64,000 nt of DNA from Hydrogenophaga sp. BPS33 (GTDB lineage Bacteria > Pseudomonadota > Gammaproteobacteria > Burkholderiales > Burkholderiaceae_C), in contig NZ_CP044550.1 of NCBI RefSeq assembly GCF_009859475.1, positions 62,001 to 126,000 on the forward strand, read 5' to 3'. Every line of letters starts with the position of its first letter. Position 1 is the stretch's first letter. The notes beneath the pieces were generated by a model, which was not told where the DNA came from, searched no databases, and worked only from the letters and a program-made list of their open reading frames with translations. The translations under genes and the position numbers were made by a program. Shown here piece by piece: positions 33,543 to 42,460 of this stretch.

Positions 33543-34532
33543 ATGAACAAGACGAATCGTTCGGCACTGGCCGTGCTCGCCCTCCTCGGGACCACTGCCG
33601 CCTTTGCCCAAAGCAGCGTGACGCTGTACGGCCGTGTGAATACCACGGTGGAACGCCAAGATGTGGGCGGCGTGAAGACCACTGTTGTGGCCAACAACAG
33701 CTCGCGCTTTGGCTTCAAGGGCGTCGAGGATCTCGGTGGCGGTCTGACCGCTGGCTTCCAGCTGGAAAGCGGTTTCCAGTCGGACACCGGTGTTGGCAGT
33801 GGTGCGCTTTTCGGTCGCCACAGCGAAGTGAACCTGTCGGGCGGATTTGGTACCGTTCGCCTGGGCAACTTCTTCCCCGCCTCGTACTTCGCGTCTGCCG
33901 ACTATGTCAGCATGCACAACCACGACACGGGATCCTCGTCTGACGCTCTGTACTACGACCCGGTATGGTTCGGCGGTCCAGGCACCGGCAACAAGATTGC
34001 TTACCGCACCCCCAACATCGGTGGCTTCACTGCGGAAGGTTCTGTTGTGCTGCATGAGCAAGCACCCGGTACCGGAGGCAAGAACGGCTATGACTTTGCT
34101 GCCAACTACGCCATGGGCGCACTGGACCTTGGCGCAGGCTACAGCGCCATTGATAGCAACAAGCAGTTCTCCTTGCGTGCTTTGTATTCCTTTGGTCAAT
34201 TTACCGTTGGTGGCTACTATCAGCGCAACAAGGACGCAAACCAGCTGCTGGCTACCGGAGCTGGAACGCGCAACAATCTGCGCTTGGCTGCGGCCTACAG
34301 CGTTGGCGCCTCGGAGTTTCACGTGAACGTGGGCCGTGCAGGCGAATACGAGAACATCGCCGACAGCGACGCTACGCAATACACGCTGGGCTACAACTAC
34401 AACCTGAGCAAGCGCACGAAGGTCTACGGTTACTACACCCGCGTGAACAACAGCACCAACGCGACCTATATGACCGGCACCGCTGGTGCCGATTTCAGCT
34501 CCGTTGCAGTGGGCATTCGCCACAACTTCTAA
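33543..34532 (+). CDS. Omp32-like porin (porin 2)
   Basis: A 329-residue porin with signal peptide MNKTNRSALAVLALLGTTAAFAQ, then SSVTLYGRVNTTVERQ, SRFGFKGVEDLGGGLTAGFQLESGFQSDTG, FGRHSEVNLSGGFGTVRLGNFFPASYF, and C-terminal strand VAVGIRHNF with final Phe. It is only about 35-40 percent identical to porins 1 and 3 and so is not a recent duplicate. The loop after strand 6 contains HNHDTGSSSDALYYDPVWFGG, unlike the others. Followed by a strong terminator. Confidence 0.92.
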   Translation: MNKTNRSALAVLALLGTTAAFAQSSVTLYGRVNTTVERQDVGGVKTTVVANNSSRFGFKGVEDLGGGLTAGFQLESGFQSDTGVGSGALFGRHSEVNLSGGFGTVRLGNFFPASYFASADYVSMHNHDTGSSSDALYYDPVWFGGPGTGNKIAYRTPNIGGFTAEGSVVLHEQAPGTGGKNGYDFAANYAMGALDLGAGYSAIDSNKQFSLRALYSFGQFTVGGYYQRNKDANQLLATGAGTRNNLRLAAAYSVGASEFHVNVGRAGEYENIADSDATQYTLGYNYNLSKRTKVYGYYTRVNNSTNATYMTGTAGADFSSVAVGIRHNF

Positions 34533-34992
34533 GCTGCTCGCGCTCTCGGCAGCCTCGCTGCCCGAGGGTTAGCTTTTGAAGAAAGAGGCCTCGCGTTCCT
34601 TCAAGGATGCGAGGCCCTTTGTCTTTTGGACCCACGGCCACAAGCCGCGTGTGGGATTCCATAAATGAATAGCATCGCCTTCTTTATCGGTGGCGTGAAG
34701 TCCATTGGGCGTTTGCCGGCACAGGTGTCACGTGATGCCCGCTTCGGTACACTTCCTCATGTCTCATCTGAAGGCGTCGGCCTGCAAGAGCCAGGTTGTT
34801 TTGCCTCTCGCGTCTGGCGCGAAGTCATGACATCGATGCGCGAATCGACCTTCTCTCCGGCAGCGCTCGCTCCTGGCTACTTCAGGTGGGGGTACCTCTT
34901 GAAGAGCGGTGTTCAAGAGCCGCACCAGCAGGCGCGCACCAAGCAATCGCGGAGCACGCCACCCACGACCACTTTTTTTGGACTCGAGGCAC
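34533..34992. other. Intergenic segment porin 2 - copR-like regulator
   Basis: 460 nt holding the porin terminator and the leader of the second two-component system. In-frame codons upstream of the regulator (34909-34992) are open but rich in Arg/Pro and judged non-coding. No CzcR-type box was found. Confidence 0.35.
34587..34627 (+). terminator. Rho-independent terminator of porin 2
   Basis: GGCCTCGC (34587-34594) and GCGAGGCC (34609-34616) form a perfect 8-bp stem with a 14-nt loop, followed by CTTTGTCTTTT. A second imperfect stem (CTCGGCAGC/GCTGCCCGAG, 34545-34566) precedes it right after the stop codon. Confidence 0.85.
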
Positions 34993-35679
34993 ATGAAGCT
35001 GTTGGTGATTGAGGATGAAGTGAAACTGGCGGAGTACCTTCGGAAAGGCCTCCAGGAAGCTGGTTTCGTCGTGGACCTTGCGCACAATGGCATCGATGGC
35101 TTGCATCTCGCAATGGAGTCCGACTACGACCTCATCGTGCTAGACGGCATGCTTCCTGGCATTGACGGGCTTGGCTTGTTGGCCGCGTTGCGTCAGACCA
35201 AGCGCACAAGGGTCTTGATGCTGACTGCGAGAATAAAGGTCGAAGACAGAGTGCGCGGCCTGAACACAGGTGCAGATGACTACATGGTCAAGCCGTTTGC
35301 ATTTTCTGAACTCGTTGCCAGGGTTCAGGCATTGTTGAGAAGAGAACAGACAGGAGTGGGAGCTGAGCAGCCCACGGTGCTTAGTGTGGCTGACCTAGAG
35401 GTTGACCTAGTCGGTCGCAAGGTGTCTCGCCGAGGGCAAAAGATTCTCCTGACATCTCAAGAGTTCAGTCTTCTTTCCTTGCTCCTGCGACGACAGGGCC
35501 AAGTACTTTCGAGAACCGAAATTGCCTCGCAAGTGTGGGACATGAACTTCGACAGCAACACAAATGTGGTGGACGCTGCGGTCCGACGCTTGCGCACCAA
35601 AGTGGATGTGCCGTTTGACAGCCCGTTGATTCACACGGTTCGGGGCGTTGGCTACATCCTAGAACCCCGACAAGAATGA
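34993..35679 (+). CDS. OmpR-family metal response regulator (second system)
   Basis: A 228-residue regulator starting at ATG 34993 ([20 protein letters not shown]). Receiver with Asp51 in [20 protein letters not shown] and [10 protein letters not shown]; winged-helix with [24 protein letters not shown] and [16 protein letters not shown]. It is clearly different from the CzcR pair (about 50 percent identity) and closer in style to the CusR/CopR/SilR group. It overlaps its kinase by 4 bp. No CzcR-type box was found upstream. Confidence 0.87.
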   Translation: MKLLVIEDEVKLAEYLRKGLQEAGFVVDLAHNGIDGLHLAMESDYDLIVLDGMLPGIDGLGLLAALRQTKRTRVLMLTARIKVEDRVRGLNTGADDYMVKPFAFSELVARVQALLRREQTGVGAEQPTVLSVADLEVDLVGRKVSRRGQKILLTSQEFSLLSLLLRRQGQVLSRTEIASQVWDMNFDSNTNVVDAAVRRLRTKVDVPFDSPLIHTVRGVGYILEPRQE

Positions 35680-37010
35680 ATCGGAATAGCGCAAATTCGC
35701 TAGGACGACGGCTGTCGGCCTGGCTTGCGTGGCAAAGCTTGGGTGGGCTGCTAATCGTGTGTGCAACGGTGTACGGAGCCACACACTACGCGTTCAAGGC
35801 GCGGCAGCTTGAGGAGTTGGACCAGAAGCGGGCGCTGCTGACATATCTTGCCTCCGAGGCCGCGCGCAACGGCAATGAAGTCAAGCTCAAGCATGAGCTC
35901 GACGACTTCATGGTTGGCCATCCCCAACTCGGGCTTTCTGTCGCACAGACAGATGGAGCAATTTTTCACCAGAAACTGCTGCCACCGTCGAGGCATGAGC
36001 GACGAACGATTCAGTTCAACCTCGACTCCCCGAAACCTGGTCAGAAAATGCTTCGCACGGAGTTGTCGCTGGATGTAGGTGGCGATGCGCTGGTGTTGCG
36101 ACGCATCGCCTGGATTCTCTTTGGGGCGGCGGTTGGAGGTGTACTGCTGATTTCCTTCGGCGGATTTCTCCTGGTGTGGCTTGGATTGCGGCCTTTGCGC
36201 GAGCTCTCGGCACAGGTGAAAGTGCTCACAGCAGGGACGCTGCACATCCGACTGGATGGTTCGCGACAGCCCGACGAGCTCGCTCCGTTGATTGCGCAAT
36301 TCAACGATTTGTTGGCCCGACTCGACCAGTCTTATGAACAAATGGAGGGCTTCAACGCTGACGTCGCCCACGAGTTGTTGACGCCGCTGACTACATTGAT
36401 GAGCGGTGCTGAACTGGCGATGAATTCATCCAAGAGCCTGGACGAGATACGTGAGTTGCTCGGTTCGAATCTGGAGGATCTGCAGCGCATCGCTGGAATA
36501 GTGCACGACATGCTGTTTCTCTCGCAAGCAGACAGGGGGGCGGCTGCGCGTCGCACATCGACTCCAAGCCTCGCGGCAGTCGTACGGCGTGTTGCCGAAT
36601 ACCACGAAGCTACCCTCGATGATGCTGGACTAACCCTTGAGGTGAAGGGGGACGTCGATGGCGAGTTCGACCTGCAGCTGTTGCAGCGCGCGTTCTCTAA
36701 CCTGGTTAGCAATGCCACTCGCTACGCCACAAAGGGCTCGAGCATCGTAGTGAGGATTGAACCCGATGCTTTCGAGCAGGTGACGGTTCTTGTCGAGAAT
36801 CGTGGGGCCCCGGTTGACACCCAGACCCTCTCTAGGATGTTTGACCGATTCTTTCGAGCCGATGCATCACGCAGCGGAGCTAGCAAGAATCACGGCCTCG
36901 GTCTCTCAATTGTTGCGGCCATTGCGCGTATGCATGGCGGCACGACCGTGGCTGCATCGAGCCACGGAGTCACCAGCGTGGGCATCCGTCTGAAGCGGTT
37001 GGCTAAGTAG
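35676..37010 (+). CDS. Sensor histidine kinase (second system), atypical H-box
   Basis: A 444-residue kinase with helix 1 at about 18-38, a periplasmic domain of about 115 residues, helix 2 at about 140-165 ([25 protein letters not shown]), HAMP ([22 protein letters not shown]), H-box [23 protein letters not shown]-box [16 protein letters not shown], and G-box [16 protein letters not shown]. The H-box reads HELLTP where almost all kinases of this class have HELRTP; the phospho-accepting His is present. Cognate regulator upstream with 4-bp overlap. The sensed metal is unknown. Confidence 0.87.
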   Translation: MNRNSANSLGRRLSAWLAWQSLGGLLIVCATVYGATHYAFKARQLEELDQKRALLTYLASEAARNGNEVKLKHELDDFMVGHPQLGLSVAQTDGAIFHQKLLPPSRHERRTIQFNLDSPKPGQKMLRTELSLDVGGDALVLRRIAWILFGAAVGGVLLISFGGFLLVWLGLRPLRELSAQVKVLTAGTLHIRLDGSRQPDELAPLIAQFNDLLARLDQSYEQMEGFNADVAHELLTPLTTLMSGAELAMNSSKSLDEIRELLGSNLEDLQRIAGIVHDMLFLSQADRGAAARRTSTPSLAAVVRRVAEYHEATLDDAGLTLEVKGDVDGEFDLQLLQRAFSNLVSNATRYATKGSSIVVRIEPDAFEQVTVLVENRGAPVDTQTLSRMFDRFFRADASRSGASKNHGLGLSIVAAIARMHGGTTVAASSHGVTSVGIRLKRLAK

Positions 37011-37110
37011 GTCGAAAGCCGCTTTGCCACATTAGTGTGGGCAATCTAGCGGGCACTTTTGCCGCGCAGCCGGTCGACCGCGCACTCCTGTTTCCGCGTA
37101 GCTTTCGAAT

Positions 37111-37126
37111 ATGACTGATTTGTCAT
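37111..37126 (+). promoter_or_regulatory. CzcR/CopR-type box upstream of czcE2
   Basis: ATGACTGATTTGTCAT followed by TTTG, ending 110 nt before the czcE2 start. Identical in all 16 positions to the box of czcE3 at 45577-45592. The right arm TTGTCA can be a -35 element, with a poor -10 about 17 nt later, as expected for an activated promoter. Confidence 0.78.
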
Positions 37127-37235
37127 TTTGATGACTTCATGTTGTTGAGGACCAACTCATAAAGTGCTTCTCAGTGCCGAAACGGCAGCTGTTGCCTCAC
37201 ACGAGAGGCTTTCCAAATCACTTATGAGGTCCTAC

Positions 37236-37580
37236 ATGTCCAAAATCCATACCTTCCGACAAGCCGCCTTCGCAGTCTCAATTGCAGCCACCCTGGCCAG
37301 CGCCTCCGCTGCTGGCGTTTCCAGCAAGGAGCAGGCGCTGATTGGCCAACCCGCTCCTGCCACGGCATCGGCACGTGTCATCGACCTGAGTGCGTCCAGC
37401 TACGCGAACGTTTCCTACGGTGAGACAGTCGTCTTTCGCGGCAATGGAGGCAACCAGTTCACATGGACGTTCAACGGTGTTGGTGGCCGTTCCTGGGACC
37501 TTGCCAAGATTGCCCCAGCCGGCTTCTCCGACAAGCAGTTCCGAGTGTTCGTGAGTCGTAATCCGCTGTATCGCAGCTGA
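37236..37580 (+). CDS. CzcE-like periplasmic protein (CzcE2)
   Basis: A 114-residue protein with signal peptide MSKIHTFRQAAFAVSIAATLASASA and the CzcE core: ARVIDLSASSYANVSYGETVVFRGN, then NQFTWTFNGVGGRSWDLAKIAPAGF and FRVFVSRNPLYRS. ATG 37236 is chosen because GAGGTCC precedes it and a signal peptide follows at once. Convergent with czcP across a two-way terminator. The most diverged of the three CzcE copies (NQFTW in place of KKFSW/KTFAW). Confidence 0.83.
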   Translation: MSKIHTFRQAAFAVSIAATLASASAAGVSSKEQALIGQPAPATASARVIDLSASSYANVSYGETVVFRGNGGNQFTWTFNGVGGRSWDLAKIAPAGFSDKQFRVFVSRNPLYRS

Positions 37581-37651
37581 GCCTTCATCGCTCGTAGTGG
37601 GCGAATCCGCGCTGCCGGGACGGGGATTGCCACGATAGGCTCCTGGAGTAC

Positions 37652-37690
37652 ACGGGCTACACACGCATGGTGTGTGGCCCGTTTTACTTT
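37652..37690. terminator. Two-way terminator between czcE2 and czcP
   Basis: ACGGGCTACACAC and GTGTGTGGCCCGT form a near-perfect stem around GCATG, with TTTTACTTTTT on the plus side. It closes the czcE2 transcript; the czcP stop at 37684 lies just beyond the stem. Confidence 0.75.
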
Positions 37691-40158
37691 TTGTCGCCGC
37701 CCTTGTATGCCAGAAGGCGCAGTGCGTTGAAGACGACCAAGAGCGTCGAACCCTCATGAACGGCAACGGCTGCTCCAATGCCAAGACCCATGATGGTCGC
37801 GGGGACCAAAACCGCCACGATGCCAAGACTCACGAAGACGTTCTGACGAATCACCGAACGCGTGTGACGGCTTAAGCCTACGGCGAAGGGAAGGTTTCTC
37901 AGGTCGTCGGCCATTAGCGCCACGTCGGCTGTCTCCAGTGCCACATCTGAGCCAGCAGCCCCCATGGCGATGCCTACGGTCGCGTTGGCCATAGCGGGGG
38001 CGTCATTGACGCCATCGCCCACCATTGCTACCTTCGTTTCCTCGCGAAGCTTGCGAATCGCTTCGACTTTGTCCTCGGGCATTAAGTCACCCCAGGCCTC
38101 ATCGAGCCCTACCTCACCGGCAACTGCTTCTGCCACTTTCTTGTGGTCCCCGGAAATCATAATCATGCGGGTGATGCCGAGCTCTCGAAGCTGCTTCAGT
38201 GCATCACGTGCGCCTTCGCGTGGGGTATCAAGAAGTCCGATGGCGCCGAGATCTCGCTCACCCTTGCGCACAACCATAGATGTGCGGCCTGCTTCACGCA
38301 GACTTTCAATGGCTGACGCGGCCGAAGCACCCAGGGGGGCGATGCCATCGCTTCCAAAGAGTTCTGCTTTGCCAATCCAGACTGTCTCCCCGTCCACAGT
38401 GGCAGTCACCCCGCGTCCAATCAAGTTCTCGAGATTGCTTGCGGTTGGGATGGGTTGCTGCCCCAAGCGTTCACGACCGTCCTTCGCTATCGCAGCAGCA
38501 AGCGGGTGGTCGCTCAAGGACTCGACTGCAACCGCCACAGCGAGCAGTTCTGTTTCGGTGACACCTTCCGCTGTCACCACGTCGGTGATTCGCGGTCGGC
38601 CTTCCGTCAGTGTGCCGGTCTTGTCAAATGCCATTGCGTTGAGGGAGCCGAGCTCTTCAAGAGGAGCGCCACCCTTTATCAGAACGCCGCCTCGTGCTGC
38701 GCGAGCAATACCTGAAAGAACCGCGCTGGGCGTCGCAATGGCCAAGGCACATGGGCTGGCAGCCACAAGAACCGCCATGGCGCGATAAAAGCTATCGCGG
38801 AACGGCTCGTCCACGACTACCCACGCGAACAAGAGCAGGAACGCCAGCAACAGAACAGCGGGCACAAAAATGCGTTCGAACTGGTCCGTGAATCGCTGCG
38901 TTGGAGACTTGCGCGTCTCTGCTTCGCTGACCATCTTGACCACTCGGGCCAGGGTCGAATCGGTGGAGCGTCGCGTCACCTCAATTTCGATGGCATGTGC
39001 CCCGTTGATGGTGCCTGAGAAAACGCGGGAGGCTGCTTCGATGGCATCGGGTCTTGAGCGAGCGAGGGCCGCATCATCGACCGGTCGCTTGTCGACCGGC
39101 ATGCTCTCGCCAGTGACGGGCGCCTGGTTGATGCTTGTTGTGCCAACCAGAATAAATCCATCGGCGGGAAGGCGCTCATTTGGCCTCACCAAAACGACGT
39201 CACCGACCACGAGTTCTTCCACCGCAATCTCAGATGTCTGCCCATCGCGGCGAACGGTGGCCGTGTCTGGCGCTAGTTCTGCCAATGCCTCAATGGCGCG
39301 CTTTGCCCGACCCATGGCATAGCTTTCAAGAGCGTGGCCCAGGCTGAACAGAAACAGAAGAAGCGCGCCCTCTGCCCATGACCCGAGGGCAGCTGCGCCG
39401 GCAGCCGCGACCAACATCAGGGTGTCAATCTCGAAGCGCTTGCGTCGAAGGTTATCGATGGCTTCACGCAATGTATAGAAGCCGCCAAAGAAGTACGCAG
39501 CGACGTAACAAGCAAGTGGAAGCCAGGATGGTGCGCCTGTGAGTAGCTTCTCCGTGACGGCTCCCGCACCGAGCAGCGCTCCGCAAATCAGCGCGAAGAT
39601 CATTTCGCTGTTCGCGCCGAACACGCCGCCATGCTGGTGCCCTTCGTGGCCGCCGGAAGCATGTTTGTGGTCACCGTGGTCGTGGCTATGCGCGCTATGG
39701 TCTTCCTCCGTCTCGCGCGGATTCGTTCCAAGGCTTGAGAGTTCGGCACGTATTACTTCTTCCGAGGTCTTCTCGCGGTCGAACTCGATGTGCAGGAGCC
39801 CTGAAGCATTGCTGTTGGCTTCAAGAACCCCCTCCAACTTCTGCAGACGGTCGGCCACGGACCCAGCCTTCCTTTGATGGTTAACCCCGTCAAGTTGCCA
39901 CTGAAGGTGGCCGAAGCGGCTAGAGATTTCTGCGCCAGCTGCTTTCGCAAGTTCACGAATGCGCGTTAAAGAAAGCTGATCCGGGTCATAGTGAATGCAT
40001 AGCTGCGGCGGCTTTTCTGCGGCGCCAGGCCGCACGTGCACTTCGTCAACGCCTGGCCGATTGCGCAGCAGCTGTTGCAGCCGCTCAACGCAGGCATCTG
40101 CTTCGCCAGGAATGCTCGGCAGAAGAACAGGGAGGTCGAGGCGAAGCTTTTCAGACAT
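37684..40158 (-). CDS. czcP: P1B-4-type metal ATPase (CzcP)
   Basis: An 824-residue P-type ATPase. Two degenerate HMA-like folds without CxxC occupy residues 1-130, followed by a His-rich linker (HSAHSHDHGDHKH…HEGHQH). The core has SINQAPVTGES, DKTGTLTEGRP, SDHP, MIMISGDHKKVAEAV and GDGVNDAPAM. Helix 6 has SPC (AASPCALAI) in place of CPC, and helix 8 has VHEGSTLLVVFNALRLL. SPC plus HEGST defines P1B-4 ATPases such as Cupriavidus CzcP, which exports Zn, Cd and Co with high turnover. It complements CzcCBA. Divergent from porin 3. Confidence 0.92.
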   Translation of the reverse strand: MSEKLRLDLPVLLPSIPGEADACVERLQQLLRNRPGVDEVHVRPGAAEKPPQLCIHYDPDQLSLTRIRELAKAAGAEISSRFGHLQWQLDGVNHQRKAGSVADRLQKLEGVLEANSNASGLLHIEFDREKTSEEVIRAELSSLGTNPRETEEDHSAHSHDHGDHKHASGGHEGHQHGGVFGANSEMIFALICGALLGAGAVTEKLLTGAPSWLPLACYVAAYFFGGFYTLREAIDNLRRKRFEIDTLMLVAAAGAAALGSWAEGALLLFLFSLGHALESYAMGRAKRAIEALAELAPDTATVRRDGQTSEIAVEELVVGDVVLVRPNERLPADGFILVGTTSINQAPVTGESMPVDKRPVDDAALARSRPDAIEAASRVFSGTINGAHAIEIEVTRRSTDSTLARVVKMVSEAETRKSPTQRFTDQFERIFVPAVLLLAFLLLFAWVVVDEPFRDSFYRAMAVLVAASPCALAIATPSAVLSGIARAARGGVLIKGGAPLEELGSLNAMAFDKTGTLTEGRPRITDVVTAEGVTETELLAVAVAVESLSDHPLAAAIAKDGRERLGQQPIPTASNLENLIGRGVTATVDGETVWIGKAELFGSDGIAPLGASAASAIESLREAGRTSMVVRKGERDLGAIGLLDTPREGARDALKQLRELGITRMIMISGDHKKVAEAVAGEVGLDEAWGDLMPEDKVEAIRKLREETKVAMVGDGVNDAPAMANATVGIAMGAAGSDVALETADVALMADDLRNLPFAVGLSRHTRSVIRQNVFVSLGIVAVLVPATIMGLGIGAAVAVHEGSTLLVVFNALRLLAYKGGDKK

Positions 40159-40492
40159 GACGTGATGGTCGCTCTATACGACTGAGTTGAAGAGAAAAGA
40201 GCTGAACTTTGCTCGCAGAAGGTGTGCGAAGAAGCTCGTGAACGCTTGATTCTTGAACGGCTGACACGCGCACCGAAAACATATCGCAAAAGTCATGTTC
40301 GCGTCACATTCACGTTAGATAATTTTTATCCATGGTGCAAAGCTCACCAGAGGTGTTTTCGTCCTCGTTTTGTCACATTGCGTCGGTCTAATCATTTGTG
40401 TCAGCCCGACTTGGGTTGTCGTTCCACCGAGTCCTTGCGATGTAGGTCGCATCGGAACACGGTCCAACTCAACTGCACAGCAAATAGACGAC
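40159..40492. other. Divergent promoter region czcP / porin 3
   Basis: 334 nt without a gene. Around 40291-40315 the sequence AGTCATGTTCGCGTCACATT resembles the czcR1 box region (ACATGTTCGTCACATTC) but has two extra bases, so it is a degenerate match at best. AT-rich stretch at 40316-40330 could hold a -10 for either gene. Confidence 0.4.
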
Positions 40493-41548
40493 ATGAAACA
40501 CTCTCTCATCGCCCTTTCGATTCTCGCGACCACTGCAGGGGCGTTTGCGCAAAGCAGCACCACTCTCTTCGGTGTTGTCGACGCATCTGTGACACGACTG
40601 TCCAGCGACAGCGCGAGCGTCACGGGACTCTCCAGTGGTGAACAATCTAGCAGCCGTCTTGGTTTTCGTGGACTGGAAGACCTCGGCGGAGGTCTCAAGG
40701 CCAGCTTCTGGCTTGAAGGTAGCGTTGCCGTTGACAACGGCGGTACAACATTTCGCTTTGACCGTCGCTCCACTGTCGGCTTGATTGGCGGGTTTGGCGA
40801 GGTTCGACTTGGCCGGGACAAGCTCGCGTCCTATCTGAACGTAGAGACCTTTGACCCGTTCGGCGACATTGGAGTGGCTGGAAACGGCGCTAACAACATG
40901 CTCGGCAACGCAGCGGTCGCCGCTGGCACGCAAGAGGGTAGCCACTCCAAGCGCGCAAGCAATATCGTCTCGTATCTGACGCCTAAGATGGGTGGCTTCC
41001 ACGGCCAGGTGCAATACGGCTTCGGCGAGCGAGCCAGCAGCGAGCCGAACAACAGCCGAGGAAATTTCGTCTCCGCACGCGTGGGATATCAATCGAACCC
41101 GCTCGACATCGCGTTGGGCTATGCACAGTTGAAGGGTGGCACTGCTATCCAGGAAGTGACCTACAAAGCGGTCAACTTGGGCGCTTCGTACGACCTCGGA
41201 TTCGTGAAGCCGATGGTGCTGATTGCGACCGAACGTGGCGCCGGGCGCGGTGTCAATGCGTATACCTTGGGCGCGTCGGCCCCCGTCGGACAGGCGGGTG
41301 AGTTCCGTGTCGGCTATACGCGCTTCAGCACCCGCAACCAGGTCGAGGCCGATTCCTCGAAGTTGGGTCTCGGCTACATCCACAAGCTGTCCAAGCGCAC
41401 TGTGGTCTACGGCCTGCTCGCACGAGTGAGCAACGACAGCAACGCGAATCGCGGTTTCGCAGTCTCCTCGTCTTCCCTGGCGTCTCCGCTCATCGCCGCC
41501 GGCGACAGCGCAACCGGATACTCCATCGGCGTGCGTCACTCGTTCTGA
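40493..41548 (+). CDS. Omp32-like porin (porin 3)
   Basis: A 351-residue porin with signal peptide MKHSLIALSILATTAGAFAQ, SSTTLFGVVDASVTRLSSDSASVTG, SRLGFRGLEDLGGGLKASFWLEGSVAVDNG, FDRRSTVGLIGGFGEVRLGRDKLASYLN, and a last strand ending GVRHSF. Start ATG 40493 begins the signal peptide; upstream codons to 40370 are not coding. It resembles porin 1 more than porin 2. Divergent from czcP, and therefore possibly metal-regulated. Two hairpins follow. Confidence 0.92.
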   Translation: MKHSLIALSILATTAGAFAQSSTTLFGVVDASVTRLSSDSASVTGLSSGEQSSSRLGFRGLEDLGGGLKASFWLEGSVAVDNGGTTFRFDRRSTVGLIGGFGEVRLGRDKLASYLNVETFDPFGDIGVAGNGANNMLGNAAVAAGTQEGSHSKRASNIVSYLTPKMGGFHGQVQYGFGERASSEPNNSRGNFVSARVGYQSNPLDIALGYAQLKGGTAIQEVTYKAVNLGASYDLGFVKPMVLIATERGAGRGVNAYTLGASAPVGQAGEFRVGYTRFSTRNQVEADSSKLGLGYIHKLSKRTVVYGLLARVSNDSNANRGFAVSSSSLASPLIAAGDSATGYSIGVRHSF

Positions 41549-41556
41549 CAAAAAGA

Positions 41557-41647
41557 GCCGCAGCACGGATGTGGTGTCTGTGCTGCGGCGTATAAAGTGC
41601 TCCCCGTGGAATTGGCCCAAGAGCTTTGCGGTTCTTGGGCCTTTTTT
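41557..41647 (+). terminator. Double hairpin terminator after porin 3
   Basis: First stem GCCGCAGCAC (41557-41566) with GTGCTGCGGC (41580-41589), perfect 10 bp without T-run. Second stem GGCCCAAGA (41614-41622) with TCTTGGGCC (41633-41641) directly followed by TTTTTT, a textbook intrinsic terminator. Confidence 0.9.
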
Positions 41648-41707
41648 CGTTGGGGATTCCGTGAAGGTTTGGTCGCGCCCTACTAACGCGCAATCAACTC
41701 CTGAAAG

Positions 41708-42460
41708 TTACATCTTCTTCGTGAACATCATGACCAGCGTGTTTGCGTTCACAGATTTTCCATCTGCCTTGCCGAGGAATGAGTTCTTCTTGGTTGCACC
41801 GACCATGGCGCCTGAAACTGAGAAGCCATCGCCAAGGTCATAGACAGCGCCAACGCTGTAGTCGACATAGTTGGGGAGGGTAATGTCGCTGCTGTACGAG
41901 GTGTAGCCCAGCGATGCCTTCAAGGTCCACTTGGGATGGATCTCTTGAGCGTAGGCCACGTTCAGATACCCAGTGCCTTTGCCCTTCAGTCCCGACCCGA
42001 GCGCGGAGCCCGCAGCGTTGAAGTAGTCGTCAGATACGGTGTGGTAGTACTTGGCGCTCAGAGGACCCCAACCCACACCGAGGTACAGCTCAGTTGTGTT
42101 TACAGCGCTGGCGCCCGTGTAGTGATAGCGCAGAACACCGGCGTCCCAGCTGAGCTCGCCGGTTGCAAAGATGTAGCCAGCGTAGAGATCGCTTTCCAGA
42201 TTCGCGGTCGGGCCCGTGGCACTCGTCTGGAAGTTGACGGTCGAGTTCCAGTTTCCAGCATAGAAACCACTTGAGTGGGAGTAGTCGAAACCGCCTTGCA
42301 GCGCAGGTCGCAGCTGTCCTTCTCGCACATCCTGGTCTTGGCCGCGAGTCTTGTAGTTGGTGACGAGACTGACGTTCGCGCTCAGTTGGGCGCTGGCGAG
42401 CATGGGAAGCGCTGCCAATGTGAGGACGGCCAGAGTCTTGGGGGAGATGATTGTTTTCAT
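41708..42460 (-). CDS. TIGR02001/TorF-type outer membrane protein
   Basis: A 250-residue protein from ATG 42460 with signal peptide MKTIISPKTLAVLTLAALPMLASAQ. The beta-barrel has short alternating strands: LSANVSLVTNYKTRGQDQ, RPALQGGFDYSHSSGFYAGNWNS, ESDLYAGYIFATGELSWDAGVLRYHY, TELYLGVGWGPLSAKYYHT, and AVYDLGDGFSVSGAMVGATKKNSF. The N-terminal SLVTNYxxRGxxQ and FYxGxWxS motifs are those of the TIGR02001 family, whose function is not established. It is convergent with porin 3 and the C-terminus lacks the classic final Phe (ends TKKM). Confidence 0.8.
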   Translation of the reverse strand: MKTIISPKTLAVLTLAALPMLASAQLSANVSLVTNYKTRGQDQDVREGQLRPALQGGFDYSHSSGFYAGNWNSTVNFQTSATGPTANLESDLYAGYIFATGELSWDAGVLRYHYTGASAVNTTELYLGVGWGPLSAKYYHTVSDDYFNAAGSALGSGLKGKGTGYLNVAYAQEIHPKWTLKASLGYTSYSSDITLPNYVDYSVGAVYDLGDGFSVSGAMVGATKKNSFLGKADGKSVNANTLVMMFTKKM

